Of a DNA stretch of 64,000 nucleotides, positions 1 to 10,147 are shown in pieces. A model generated the notes under the pieces. It was given only the letters and a program-made list of their open reading frames with translations, made no database searches and was not told the DNA's origin. The stretch lies in assembly GCF_003752595.1 (NCBI RefSeq), contig NZ_RKIJ01000009.1, positions 496,001 to 560,000 on the forward strand. Direction: 5' to 3'. The first letter of the stretch is position 1, and every line of letters begins with the position of its first letter. Both the position numbers and the translations under genes were made by a program. The DNA is from Cellulomonas sp. PhB143. GTDB taxonomy: Bacteria > Actinomycetota > Actinomycetes > Actinomycetales > Cellulomonadaceae.

Positions 1-292
1 CGCTGACGAGGGCGCCCTCCCCCGCCAGGGTCCGCACGACGGGCAGCACGCGGGCGAGCTCGACGTCCTCCGGGACGCGCGTCGACCCGGGGCGCGTCGA
101 CTCGCCGCCGACGTCGAGCAGGTCCGCGCCCTGGGCGAGCAGCTCGCGGCCGTGGGCGGCGGCGGCGGCCGGCTCGAACCATCGGCCGCCGTCGGAGAAC
201 GAGTCGGGCGTCACGTTGACCACACCCATGACGAGGGTGCGCTGCAGGGATGTCAGGCGGTCCGGCAGCGGTGCCGGGTGCGTGGGGGTCAC
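1..292 (-). CDS. folP: Dihydropteroate synthase, N-terminal part (runs off the left edge)
   Basis: This gene condenses 6-hydroxymethyl-dihydropterin diphosphate with p-aminobenzoate in folate synthesis. Reading leftward from a GTG, the first 97 codons contain the family signatures MGVVNVTPDSFSDGG (about residues 22-36) and LLDVGGESTRPGS (about 58-70), which bind the pterin and Mg. The rest lies outside the window. The start lies 25 bp downstream of the folE stop, consistent with a folE-folP transcript. There is no strong ribosome binding site, and an ATG 21 codons in is possible but would sit too close to the first motif. Identity is secure; the exact start is less so. Confidence 0.92.
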   Translation of the reverse strand, partial: MTPTHPAPLPDRLTSLQRTLVMGVVNVTPDSFSDGGRWFEPAAAAAHGRELLAQGADLLDVGGESTRPGSTRVPEDVELARVLPVVRTLAGEGALVS

Positions 293-317
293 GAGAAGGG
301 CCCGGGCTCGCCGGCGC

Positions 318-978
318 CTAGCGGCCCAGGATGAGGCTCATGGCCTCGGCCCGGGTCGCGCCGTCGCGCATCTGGCCGCGCACGGCCGACGTCACCGTGC
401 GCGAGGCGGGCTTGCGCACCCCGCGCATCGACATGCACAGGTGCTCGCACTCGACGACGACGATCACGCCGCGCGCCTCGAGGTGCGTCACGAGCGCGTC
501 CGCGATCTGCGTCGTCAGGCGCTCCTGGACCTGGGGCCGGCGGGCGTAGACGTCGACGAGCCGCGCGAGCTTGGACAGGCCGGTGATCCGCCCGTCGGCG
601 CTGGGGATGTAACCGACGTGCGCGACGCCGTGGAACGGCACCAGGTGGTGCTCGCACGTGGAGTACACCTCGATGTCCTTGACGAGGACCATCTCCTCGT
701 GGCCGAGGTCGAAGGTCGTGGTCAGGACGTCGTCGGGCTCCTGGCGCAGGCCCGCGAAGATCTCGCGGTAGGCGCGCGCGACGCGCCCGGGGGTCTCGCG
801 CAGCCCCTCGCGGTCCGGGTCCTCGCCGACGGCGAGGAGGAACTCGCGGGTGGCCGCGGCGACCCGCGCCTCGTCGTACTCCGGCACGTCGGCCGGGCGA
901 CGCAGGTCGCGCCCGGCGTCGTGCCGCGCCGGAGCGTCCGGCACGACGCCCGGCCCCGAGGCACGCCCCGAGGCGCTG

Positions 979-986
<8 letters not shown>
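318..986 (-). CDS. folE: GTP cyclohydrolase I
   Basis: FolE makes 7,8-dihydroneopterin triphosphate from GTP, the first step of folate synthesis. Zn-ligand and active-site motifs are clear: [12 protein letters not shown], then [22 protein letters not shown], and [15 protein letters not shown] near the C-terminus. The chosen GTG start overlaps the ftsH stop (GTGGCTGA), giving about 222 residues and translational coupling. A longer form beginning 12 codons upstream at 1022 is possible, but would sit deeper inside ftsH. Together with folP it links folate synthesis to the ftsH-hpt-tilS block, an arrangement common in actinobacteria. Confidence 0.95.
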
Positions 987-3060
<2,074 letters not shown>

Positions 3061-3116
3061 CGACGACGGGGACCGAGGCCCGTTTTCCCTCCGCTTGCGC
3101 AACGATTCCGACTGCG

Positions 3117-3122
3117 AAACTA
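3117..3122 (-). promoter_or_regulatory. Possible -10 box for ftsH
   Basis: On the minus strand TAGTTT sits about 56 bp before the ftsH ATG, in the 129-bp gap after hpt. It fits the actinobacterial TAnnnT pattern, but no convincing -35 was found. This is inference from pattern only. Confidence 0.35.
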
Positions 3123-3189
3123 CACGCTCACCCTGGGCGCGCGCTGACGTGTTCGCCCAGGGCTTGGCGACCGCCCGGGCCCGCTCCGG

Positions 3190-3747
3190 TCAGCCGGCGG
3201 AGTAGACGTGCGGCGCCAGCGTCCCGACGAACGGCAGGTTCCGGTAGGCCTCGGCGTAGTCGAGGCCGTAGCCGACGACGAACTCCGTGGGGATGTCGAA
3301 CCCCACGTAGCGGACGTCCACCTCGACCTTCGCGGCCTCCGGCTTGCGCAGCATCGTGGCGATCTCCACCGACGCCGGCCCGCGGCTGCGCAGGTTCTGC
3401 ACCAGCCAGGAGAGCGTGAGCCCCGAGTCGATGATGTCCTCGACGATCAGGACGTTGCGGCCCTGCAGGTCGGCGTCCAGGTCCTTGAGGATGCGCACCA
3501 CGCCCGAGGACTTGGTCCCGGATCCGTAGGAGGAGACCGCCATCCAGTCCATCTGCACCTTGTGGTGCAGCCGCCGCGAGAGGTCGGCCATCACCATGAC
3601 GGCGCCCTTGAGCACGCCCACGAGCAGCAGGTCCTTGCCCGCGTAGTCGCGGTCGATCTCCGCCGCCATCTCGTCGAGCCGGGTCATGAGCTGCTCCTCG
3701 GTGAGCAGCACGGAGGAGAGGTCGGTGCCGAGGTCGGACGGTTCCAC
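3190..3747 (-). CDS. hpt: Hypoxanthine-guanine phosphoribosyltransferase
   Basis: Hpt salvages hypoxanthine and guanine with PRPP to IMP and GMP. The 185-residue protein has the PRPP-binding motif [11 protein letters not shown] (102-112), the flexible-loop region [11 protein letters not shown] (72-82) and the C-terminal [23 protein letters not shown] typical of the family. The GTG at 3747 was chosen because GGAG lies about seven bases upstream (cttggagcactcc). A longer reading to 3819 would run into tilS. It lies 40 bp after tilS and 129 bp before ftsH, the usual actinobacterial order tilS-hpt-ftsH. Confidence 0.96.
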   Translation of the reverse strand: MEPSDLGTDLSSVLLTEEQLMTRLDEMAAEIDRDYAGKDLLLVGVLKGAVMVMADLSRRLHHKVQMDWMAVSSYGSGTKSSGVVRILKDLDADLQGRNVLIVEDIIDSGLTLSWLVQNLRSRGPASVEIATMLRKPEAAKVEVDVRYVGFDIPTEFVVGYGLDYAEAYRNLPFVGTLAPHVYSAG

Positions 3748-3787
3748 GGAGTGCTCCAAGAGGGCGTCGGGTCTGGGGTGGGTCTGC

Positions 3788-4855
3788 TCAGGTGGCAGGG
3801 CCGATGACCAGCGTGCCACACCGCCGGTGCGCGCGGCGCGCCCCGGGCAGGTGCGCGGGCCCCTGCCCGTGCCAGGCCAGGACGAGCCGCTCGAGGGTCT
3901 CGACGTGCCCCGCGGACAGGTCGCCCGCCGGGCACCCGGCAGCGATCGCGGCCCGGCGCAGCACGCGCCTGCGCACCGCCCGCGGGAGCCCGGACAGCCC
4001 GTCGGCGTCGAGGGCGAGCGTCCCCGGACCGGGCATCGGGCCCGGCGCCCGGCGTCGGACCGTGACGAACGCCTCGTCCGCGAGCGCCTCCAGCGCGTCG
4101 GCGTCGTCGCGCAGCTGTGCCGCCGTGCGCGCCAGCGCCTGCGCCACCCCCGGGCCGAGCACGTCCTCGAGGACGGGCAGCACCTCGTGACGCACCCGCG
4201 AGCGCAGGGGCAGGCGCGCCGAGGCGGTGCCCGGCGCCGGGCCGTTCGTCGGGTCGTGCCAGGGCTCGAGCCCGAGCGCGGCGCACACCGCCTCCGTGTC
4301 CGCGCGGCGCAGCCCGAGGAACGGCCGGCGCAGCGCGCCGCGGGCCGCGGGCATGCCGGCCAGCGATCGCGCTCCCGACCCGCGGGCCAGGCCGAGCAGC
4401 ACCCCCTCCGCCTGGTCGTCGAGGGTGTGCCCCAGCAGGGTGGCGCGCGCGCCCGCCCGTCCGGCGGCCTCGTCGAGCGCCGCGTACCGGGCGTCCCGGG
4501 CCGCGGCCTCCACGCCCCCCGGACCCTCGACCCGCACGCGGACGACCTCGACCGGGCCCAGCCCCAGCGCGGCGCACGCGGCCGCCGCGCCGGCGCAGAC
4601 CTGCGCGGAGCCCTCCTGGAGGCCGTGGTCGACGACGACGGCCCCGGCCCGCAGGCCGGCGCGCGGCGCGACGAACGCCGTCGCCGCCGCGAGCGCCAGC
4701 GAGTCCGCCCCGCCGGAGACGGCGACCAGGACCAGCGGCGCGGCCCCGTCCGGCGCCCCCGCGTCCGCGGGGTCCCGGCCGTCCTGCGCGAGGTCGGCGA
4801 GGCAGGCCCGGACCGCGGAGCGCGCGGCCGCGACGGCGGGCGCCGGTCCGGCCAC
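3788..4855 (-). CDS. tilS: tRNA(Ile)-lysidine synthetase
   Basis: TilS modifies C34 of the CAU-anticodon tRNA(Ile) to lysidine, using ATP and lysine, so that AUA is read. The PP-loop SGGADS is at residues 47-52, followed by the conserved VDHGLQ and [27 protein letters not shown] segments and a C-terminal half rich in Arg and Ala. It starts with GTG two bases after the stop of the upstream metalloprotease gene, so the two are probably co-transcribed and coupled. Length (355) is normal for actinobacterial TilS, which are shorter than the E. coli enzyme. Confidence 0.94.
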   Translation of the reverse strand: MAGPAPAVAAARSAVRACLADLAQDGRDPADAGAPDGAAPLVLVAVSGGADSLALAAATAFVAPRAGLRAGAVVVDHGLQEGSAQVCAGAAAACAALGLGPVEVVRVRVEGPGGVEAAARDARYAALDEAAGRAGARATLLGHTLDDQAEGVLLGLARGSGARSLAGMPAARGALRRPFLGLRRADTEAVCAALGLEPWHDPTNGPAPGTASARLPLRSRVRHEVLPVLEDVLGPGVAQALARTAAQLRDDADALEALADEAFVTVRRRAPGPMPGPGTLALDADGLSGLPRAVRRRVLRRAAIAAGCPAGDLSAGHVETLERLVLAWHGQGPAHLPGARRAHRRCGTLVIGPAT

Positions 4856-4857
4856 GG

Positions 4858-6015
4858 TCAGCCGTGCACCCGGCGCACCCAGGCCGCCGGCTCACGGATC
4901 TCGGCCGCGCTCGGCAGCGCCTCGGGTCCCGTCCAGACGGCGTTCAGCCCGTCCCGCCCGACGACGTCCTCCACCTCCCGGACGAACGCCGCCCCGTCGC
5001 GGTACTGGGCGAGCTTGGCGTCCATGCCGAGGACGCGGCGCAGGACGCCGTCGAACACGCTGCGCCCGGCGCCGTCGCGGCGCTGCTCGAAGCGCCGCCG
5101 GATGCGGCGCACGCTCGGCACGACGCGCGGGCCGACGGCGTCCATGGCCACGTCCGCGTGCCCCTCGAGCAGCGCCATCACCGCGGTCAGCTCGTCGAGC
5201 TCGCGGCGGGAGCGCTCGTCGAGGAAGCCGTGCACGAGCGAGGCGTCCGTGCCGCGGACCCCGTGCACCAGCCCCCGGCCGAGGGCGGCGGCGCGCTCGG
5301 TCCAGCGCGCGGACGTGACCCGGCGGCCGGTCGAGGTGACCCCGGCGAGCAGCTCGCCCGAGCGGCGCGAGAGGTGCCCCGCGAGCCACGGCGCCGCGGC
5401 GAACTGCAGGGCGTGGGTCTGCTCGTGGAGGCAGACCCAGAGCCGGAAGTCCCGGGGGCGCAGGCCGAGGGTGCGCTCGGCCTGCAGCACGTTGGGCGCG
5501 ACGAGCAGCAGGCGGCCGAGGGCGGGGGCGCCCGCGGTCGCGGCCGCGGCCGCGTACGGGTCGAACTGGCCGAGCACCCGGCTCGAGAGCGCGGCGAGCA
5601 CCACGCCGACCTCCGACGCCCCGATCAGGCTCGGCAGGGGCGCTGCCAGGCGAGAGCGCTCGGAGTCGGTCAGCGCCGCGGCGACGGGTCGCGTCATCGT
5701 CTCCATGACCTCCGTGTTCGCCACGGCCCAGCGCGCCCGGTCGACGACGTACACGCGCGAGAGCACGTCGCTCGTCGCGGGCGAGGCCGGGTCGGGGCGC
5801 ATCCCGGTCACGTCCAGCACGGCGGGGACCGCGCGGGCGGCGGCCTCGCGCAGCCCGGCGACGAGGTCGTCGAGATCGTCCCGCGTCGCCTCCGGCCCGG
5901 GGCGGGCGACCTTGCCCGCGATGCTCGCCGCGGCGCGCCAGTCGACGACCCGGGGTGCGGGGGCGGGCTGCGCCGCCGTCGCGAGGGCGGGAGCGGGCAG
6001 GGAGGATGACGTCAC
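4858..6015 (-). CDS. Zinc-dependent metalloprotease of the DUF2342 / zincin-like family
   Basis: The protein has 385 residues, with the conserved [15 protein letters not shown] (zinc-binding HExxH variant, about residues 184-198) and [12 protein letters not shown] (third ligand region, about 263-274) of the zincin-like family often annotated as 'coenzyme F420 biosynthesis associated uncharacterized protein'. Its physiological role is unknown, and the F420 label is not supported by neighbours here. It heads the tilS-hpt-ftsH-folE-folP run, as in many actinobacteria. The GTG start lies six bases after TACGGT on the minus strand, so translation is probably leaderless. Confidence 0.86.
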   Translation of the reverse strand: MTSSSLPAPALATAAQPAPAPRVVDWRAAASIAGKVARPGPEATRDDLDDLVAGLREAAARAVPAVLDVTGMRPDPASPATSDVLSRVYVVDRARWAVANTEVMETMTRPVAAALTDSERSRLAAPLPSLIGASEVGVVLAALSSRVLGQFDPYAAAAATAGAPALGRLLLVAPNVLQAERTLGLRPRDFRLWVCLHEQTHALQFAAAPWLAGHLSRRSGELLAGVTSTGRRVTSARWTERAAALGRGLVHGVRGTDASLVHGFLDERSRRELDELTAVMALLEGHADVAMDAVGPRVVPSVRRIRRRFEQRRDGAGRSVFDGVLRRVLGMDAKLAQYRDGAAFVREVEDVVGRDGLNAVWTGPEALPSAAEIREPAAWVRRVHG

Positions 6016-6021
6016 GGGTCC

Positions 6022-6027
6022 ACCGTA
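6022..6027 (-). promoter_or_regulatory. -10 box of a leaderless promoter (zincin metalloprotease)
   Basis: TACGGT followed by ggaccc and the GTG start at 6015 on the minus strand. A spacing of six bases places transcription start at or next to the first base of the start codon. Confidence 0.6.
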
Positions 6028-6108
6028 GCCGCGGCGTCCGACGCCCGGCCGGGCGCGTGACCGCGGCCGGGGCAGGACGAGCAGCAGGACGAGCGCAGGA
6101 GGGACCAC

Positions 6109-7794
6109 GTGCGGGCACGACTGCTGGAGGCGGGCACGCTGGCGCTGCTCGTGGAGCCGGGCGCCCCGCGAGCGGGAGACCCGACCGACGCCGCCGCCGA
6201 CGCCGCCGCGCTCGCCGCGGTCGCCGAGCGCCTGCGGGCGGTCCCCGGCGTCGTCGAGGTCGTCCCCGGGGCCGAGACCCTGCTCGTGCGGGTCGCCGCC
6301 GGCCCGGTGCCGCGCGCCGCCGTGCGGGCCGCGCTGGAGGGTGCGCCCGCCGGCACTGCTCGCGCCCGCACCGCTCCCGCCGGGACCACGCGCGCTGGGA
6401 CCACGGCGGACCTCGCTCGCGCGCCGCGCACCGTCGTCGTGCCCGTGCGCTACGACGGCGAGGACCTCGCCGAGGTCGCCCGGATCCTCGGCACGGAGCC
6501 CGCGGAGGTCGTGCGCCGGCACACGGCCGCCACGCACCGGGTCGCGTTCACCGGGTTCGCGCCGGGGTTCGCGTACCTCGCCGGGGCGCGCGGGCTCGAG
6601 GTCCCCCGGCGCGCCACGCCCCGCACGCGCATCCCCGCGGGCGCCGTCGGCCTCGCCGGCCCCTACAGCGGCGTCTACCCGCGGGCGAGCCCGGGCGGGT
6701 GGCAGCTCGTCGGCACCACGGACGTGCCGATGTGGGACCTCGAGCGCGACCCCCCGGCGCTCCTCCTGCCCGGCGACGAGGTGCGGTTCGTCGACGCCGC
6801 GACGTTGCCCGACCCCGCGGGCCGCTCGGCCGCCGACCTCGCCCGGGACGCCTGGTCGGGCGTGCCGCGGGAGGCGACCGTCCGCCCCTGGCGGCGCGCC
6901 GGCTCGTCCGGGCTCGAGCTCGTCGCCTCGACCGCCCCGGCGGCGGTCGAGGACCTGGGGCGCCCCGGCCTGGCGCACCTCGGGGTGACCGCGTCGGGCG
7001 CGCTGGACCCGCCGGCCCTGCGCGCGGCGAACCGGGCCGTGGGCAACGGGCCGTCGTTCGCCTGCCTCGAGCTGACGGGCTCCGCGACCCTGCGCGCCGT
7101 CGGGCGCTCGACCGTGGCGGTCGCGGGCGCGGTGACGCGCGCCGCCGTCGTCCTCGAGGAGGGGGACGAGATCACGCTGGACGCGCCGGCGCACGGGCAG
7201 CACAGCTACGTCGCCGTGCGGGGCGGGATCGACGTGCCGCAGGTGCTCGGCAGCGCGTCGACCGACCTGCTGTCCGGGCTCGGCCCCGCGCCGGTGCGCC
7301 CGGGCGAGATCGTCCCCGTCCGGGACGTGCCCGACGACGTCCTGGGTCCCCTCCGGCGCGGTGCCCCGCCTCGCGGTCCCCGGGACGGGCCGCACGGTCC
7401 GGGTGCCGGTCCGGAGGACCCGGACGTCGTCGTCGTGGACGTGGTGCTCGGTCCCCGGGACGACTGGTTCGACGACGAGTCCCTCGCGCGCCTGCTCGCC
7501 CAGGAGTGGACCGTCACGCCGCGCCTCGACCGGGTCGGCGCGCGGCTCGAGGGCCCGCACGCCCTCGTCCGGCGCGAGGAGCGGGCCGCGGCGGAGCTGC
7601 CGAGCGAGGGGGTCGCGCTCGGGGCGCTGCAGGTCCCGCCGGACGGTCAGCCCGTGCTGCTGCTCGCCGACCACCCCGTCACGGGCGGCTACCCGGTGGT
7701 CGCCGTCGTCGCGGCTGCCGACGTGCCCCGGGCCGCCCAGGTCCCGCCCGGCGGCCGGCTGCGGTTCCGCCGCGTCGAGCAGCCCTCGGCCTGA
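6109..7794 (+). CDS. pxpBC: Fused 5-oxoprolinase subunits B and C (PxpB-PxpC, KipI-KipA type)
   Basis: PxpB and PxpC, with PxpA, hydrolyse 5-oxoproline (pyroglutamate) to glutamate using ATP. Residues about 1-230 are PxpB/KipI-like (carboxyltransferase subdomain C/D), with AFTGFAPGFAYL, IPAGAVGLAGPYSGVYPRASPGGWQLVGTT and LLPGDEVRF. Residues about 260-561 are PxpC/KipA-like, with VEDLGRPGLAHLGVTASGALDPPALRAANRAVGN and a C-terminal ADHPVTGGYPVVAVV. The two are joined in one frame without a stop. A GTG start follows AGGAGGG at 6097-6103. No pxpA (LamB/YcsF) gene is present nearby. It stands alone between the zincin gene and dacB, breaking a usually contiguous block, which suggests insertion. Confidence 0.9.
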   Translation: MRARLLEAGTLALLVEPGAPRAGDPTDAAADAAALAAVAERLRAVPGVVEVVPGAETLLVRVAAGPVPRAAVRAALEGAPAGTARARTAPAGTTRAGTTADLARAPRTVVVPVRYDGEDLAEVARILGTEPAEVVRRHTAATHRVAFTGFAPGFAYLAGARGLEVPRRATPRTRIPAGAVGLAGPYSGVYPRASPGGWQLVGTTDVPMWDLERDPPALLLPGDEVRFVDAATLPDPAGRSAADLARDAWSGVPREATVRPWRRAGSSGLELVASTAPAAVEDLGRPGLAHLGVTASGALDPPALRAANRAVGNGPSFACLELTGSATLRAVGRSTVAVAGAVTRAAVVLEEGDEITLDAPAHGQHSYVAVRGGIDVPQVLGSASTDLLSGLGPAPVRPGEIVPVRDVPDDVLGPLRRGAPPRGPRDGPHGPGAGPEDPDVVVVDVVLGPRDDWFDDESLARLLAQEWTVTPRLDRVGARLEGPHALVRREERAAAELPSEGVALGALQVPPDGQPVLLLADHPVTGGYPVVAVVAAADVPRAAQVPPGGRLRFRRVEQPSA

Positions 7795-7815
7795 GCCGAC
7801 CGGTCCTCGCCCCGT

Positions 7816-7881
7816 CCGCCGAGACGTCGAATTCCGCCCCTGAGATCGCAGATCTCGGGGCGGAATTCGACGTCTCGGCGG
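7816..7881. repeat. Long palindrome 1, 31-bp stem, probable bidirectional terminator
   Basis: Two 31-base arms pair around the loop gca, with a single bulged T at 7841. The outer ends are CCGCCGAG/CTCGGCGG and the inner core is CCGCCCCTGAGATC / GATCTCGGGGCGG. It lies between the convergent pxpBC and dacB genes. There is no T-tract on either side. The core is shared with the palindrome at 48209-48270. Confidence 0.85.
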
Positions 7882-7894
7882 ATCAGGGGCGCGG

Positions 7895-9313
7895 TCAGCC
7901 GCCGCAGCCGCAGTCGGCGAGCTGCCCGACGAACCGGTCGAAGATCACCCGCGCGCCCCACGTGCCGCCGTCGGGCACCCGGTCGGCGAGCACGACGAAG
8001 GTGAGCATCCGCTCGTCCGCGGTCACCACCGTCCCCGAGAGCGCCGTGACGTCCGGCAGGCTCCCCGTCTTCGAGCGGACGACGCCGGCCGCGTCCGTCC
8101 CGACGAACCGCTCGGCCAGCGTCCCGGTCAGGCCGGCGATCGGGATGCCGACGGCGGCGGTGCGCAGCCGCGGCCGCTCCGGGTCGGTGATCGCGCGCAG
8201 CACCTGGTCGAGCTGCTGAGGGCTGACCTTCGACCCGTCGCCCAGCCCGCTGCAGTCGGCCAGGACCATCCCCTCGGTGTCCACGTCGAGCCGCTGGACC
8301 GCGGTGCGCACGGCCCGCGTCGCACCGTCGAACGTCGCCGGCACCCCCGCCTCGATCGCGACCAGGCGCCCGACCCCCTCGGTCACCGAGTTGTCCGAGT
8401 GCTCCAGGAAGTAGTCGACGACCTGCCACAGCGGCGCGGACTCCACGGCGCCGAGCTGCTTCGGGTCCTTCGGGACGCTGGAGCGCACCGGGTCGCCCGT
8501 GACCGTCACGCCGCGCTTCTCCAGCGCCGCCGCGAACGTCTGCGCCGCGGCCATGCTCGGGTCCGGCGAGCGCAGCGCGTACTCGTCGTCGGAGAGCCGG
8601 GCGATGTCGACCTCGAGCGGGGTTACCGGCGCCGCGTAGCCCGCCGCCACCGACCGGGGGTCCCACGTGGGGCTGACCGTCGGCCCCTCGAAGAGCGTGT
8701 CGTCGAGGGCCAGGTGCACGGAGTCCTCGCCGCGCAGCAGCAGCTTCCCGGCGACCTGCTTCGCGAGGTCCGCGAGCCCCGCGTGCCCGTTCGTGGCCTC
8801 CGGGTCGCCCGCGCCCGCCGCGAGGAGCATGTCTCCCCCGCCGTGCAGGTAGATCGTGCCGTCCCCGGGCTTCGCCTGGACCACCGACGTCGTCAGGGTC
8901 GAGTGCGGGTCGAGGGTCGACAGCGCCGCGGCCGCCGTGAAGAGCTTCTGGGTGGAGGCCGGGACGAACGCGGCGGTGGGGGCGTGCGCACCGAGGACGT
9001 CGCCGCTGTCGCGGTCCGTGACCAGGACGCCGACGCGCTTGCCCAGCCTCGTGTCCGCCGCCAGGTCGTCCACCAGGCCCTGCACGTCGCTCGGCGAGGG
9101 CTCGGGCGCGTCGTCCGCCAGCGCCGGCGCGACCGCGACGGGCTCGTCCCCGAGCGCCGCGCCGGGCGCGTCCGGGAAGGGTGCCGCGGGCGCCGGGACC
9201 GGCTCGACGGTGAGGAGGCCGGGCACGAGGTCGTACGCGTCGGCCGTCAGGTATGCCCCGGTGGCGACGAGCACGACCGCCACGGTGCCGCCGGCCCGTG
9301 CTCCCCAGCCCAT
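7895..9313 (-). CDS. dacB: D-alanyl-D-alanine carboxypeptidase / endopeptidase (PBP4, peptidase S13)
   Basis: DacB trims or cleaves peptidoglycan stem peptides outside the membrane. The 472 residues have an N-terminal membrane anchor or signal (about 5-22), a Pro/Ala-rich linker, then the three penicillin-binding motifs: STQK (Ser120-Lys123), SDN (306-308) and KTG (415-417). The C-terminus ends in CGCGG. The ATG at 9313 follows GAAGGA. Longer readings toward ppa would run into the divergent promoter region. It is divergent from ppa, an arrangement kept in mycobacteria and other actinobacteria. Confidence 0.94.
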   Translation of the reverse strand: MGWGARAGGTVAVVLVATGAYLTADAYDLVPGLLTVEPVPAPAAPFPDAPGAALGDEPVAVAPALADDAPEPSPSDVQGLVDDLAADTRLGKRVGVLVTDRDSGDVLGAHAPTAAFVPASTQKLFTAAAALSTLDPHSTLTTSVVQAKPGDGTIYLHGGGDMLLAAGAGDPEATNGHAGLADLAKQVAGKLLLRGEDSVHLALDDTLFEGPTVSPTWDPRSVAAGYAAPVTPLEVDIARLSDDEYALRSPDPSMAAAQTFAAALEKRGVTVTGDPVRSSVPKDPKQLGAVESAPLWQVVDYFLEHSDNSVTEGVGRLVAIEAGVPATFDGATRAVRTAVQRLDVDTEGMVLADCSGLGDGSKVSPQQLDQVLRAITDPERPRLRTAAVGIPIAGLTGTLAERFVGTDAAGVVRSKTGSLPDVTALSGTVVTADERMLTFVVLADRVPDGGTWGARVIFDRFVGQLADCGCGG

Positions 9314-9491
9314 CGCCGTCCTTCGTCGTCGGGTGCCGCCGTCGGGCGGTCCTGAGGGCCGCCCCGGCCCACCGTGGGAATTATCACTGATGATCCTCCA
9401 CGGCGGGGCCGCCGGGTCCCGGGCGGCGCGTACCGGCGTGTCACACTTGTCCAGGACAGGGCGCGCCCGCGGCCGGACGACTGGAGGAACA

Positions 9492-9992
9492 GTGGAGTTC
9501 GACGTCACGATCGAGATCCCCAAGGGGCAGCGCAACAAGTACGAGGTCGACCACGAGACCGGGCGCATCAAGCTCGACCGGATGCTCTTCACCTCGACGC
9601 GCTACCCCGACGACTACGGTTTCATCGAGGAGACCCTCGGCGAGGACGGCGATCCCCTGGACGCGCTCGTGCTGCTGGAAGAGCCCACGTTCCCCGGCTG
9701 CCTGATCCGCTGCCGCGCGCTCGGCATGTTCCGCATGCGCGACGAGGCCGGCGGCGACGACAAGGTGCTGTGCGTGCCGACCGGTGACCAGCGCGCCGCG
9801 TGGCGCCAGGACATCGACGACGTCTCCGACTTCCACCGCCTGGAGATCCAGCACTTCTTCGAGGTCTACAAGGACCTCGAGCCCGGCAAGTCCGTCGAGG
9901 GCGCCCACTGGGTCGGCCGCGCGGAGGCCGAGGCCGAGATCACCCGCTCCGTGCAGCGGGCGATCGACACCGGGTACCACACCGGTCACTGA
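9492..9992 (+). CDS. ppa: Inorganic pyrophosphatase (family I)
   Basis: Ppa hydrolyses pyrophosphate to phosphate in the cytoplasm, pulling biosynthetic reactions forward. The 166-residue protein has [17 protein letters not shown] (8-24), [22 protein letters not shown], which includes the DxDPxD metal-binding signature, and the [14 protein letters not shown] segment. A GTG start lies four bases after GGAGG (9483-9487). It is divergent from dacB and convergent with the GH92 gene, with a long palindrome in the 155-bp space downstream. Confidence 0.97.
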   Translation: MEFDVTIEIPKGQRNKYEVDHETGRIKLDRMLFTSTRYPDDYGFIEETLGEDGDPLDALVLLEEPTFPGCLIRCRALGMFRMRDEAGGDDKVLCVPTGDQRAAWRQDIDDVSDFHRLEIQHFFEVYKDLEPGKSVEGAHWVGRAEAEAEITRSVQRAIDTGYHTGH

Positions 9993-10062
9993 CGCACGCC
10001 ACGCACCACCCGTCGCCGACGCCGGCCTGCTCACCAGCGGTCGCCGAACCGGCGGTTACCGT

Positions 10063-10124
10063 CGCCGAACCGGCGGTTGCAGGTCCCCAGAGGCTCTGGA
10101 AGACCTGCAACCGCCGGTTCGGCG
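10063..10124. repeat. Long palindrome 2, 23-bp perfect stem, probable terminator
   Basis: The arms at 10063-10085 and 10102-10124 are perfectly complementary, with outer ends CGCCGAAC / GTTCGGCG. The 16-base loop holds a second small hairpin (CCAGAG/CTCTGG). The right arm is followed by tctttct on the plus strand. A near-copy of the left arm (cgccgaaccggcggtta) precedes it at 10042-10058 as a direct repeat. It lies between the convergent ppa and GH92 genes. Confidence 0.85.
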
Positions 10125-10147
10125 TCTTTCTGGGCAGGGGCGCGGGC

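Noticed and set aside
3684-7674. Other long open frames in the tilS-zincin-pxpBC region
   Set aside because: Low-complexity Arg/Pro/Ala proteins in alternate frames of real genes; the minus-strand frame to 7674 is only the upstream extension of the zincin gene through the antisense of pxpBC.
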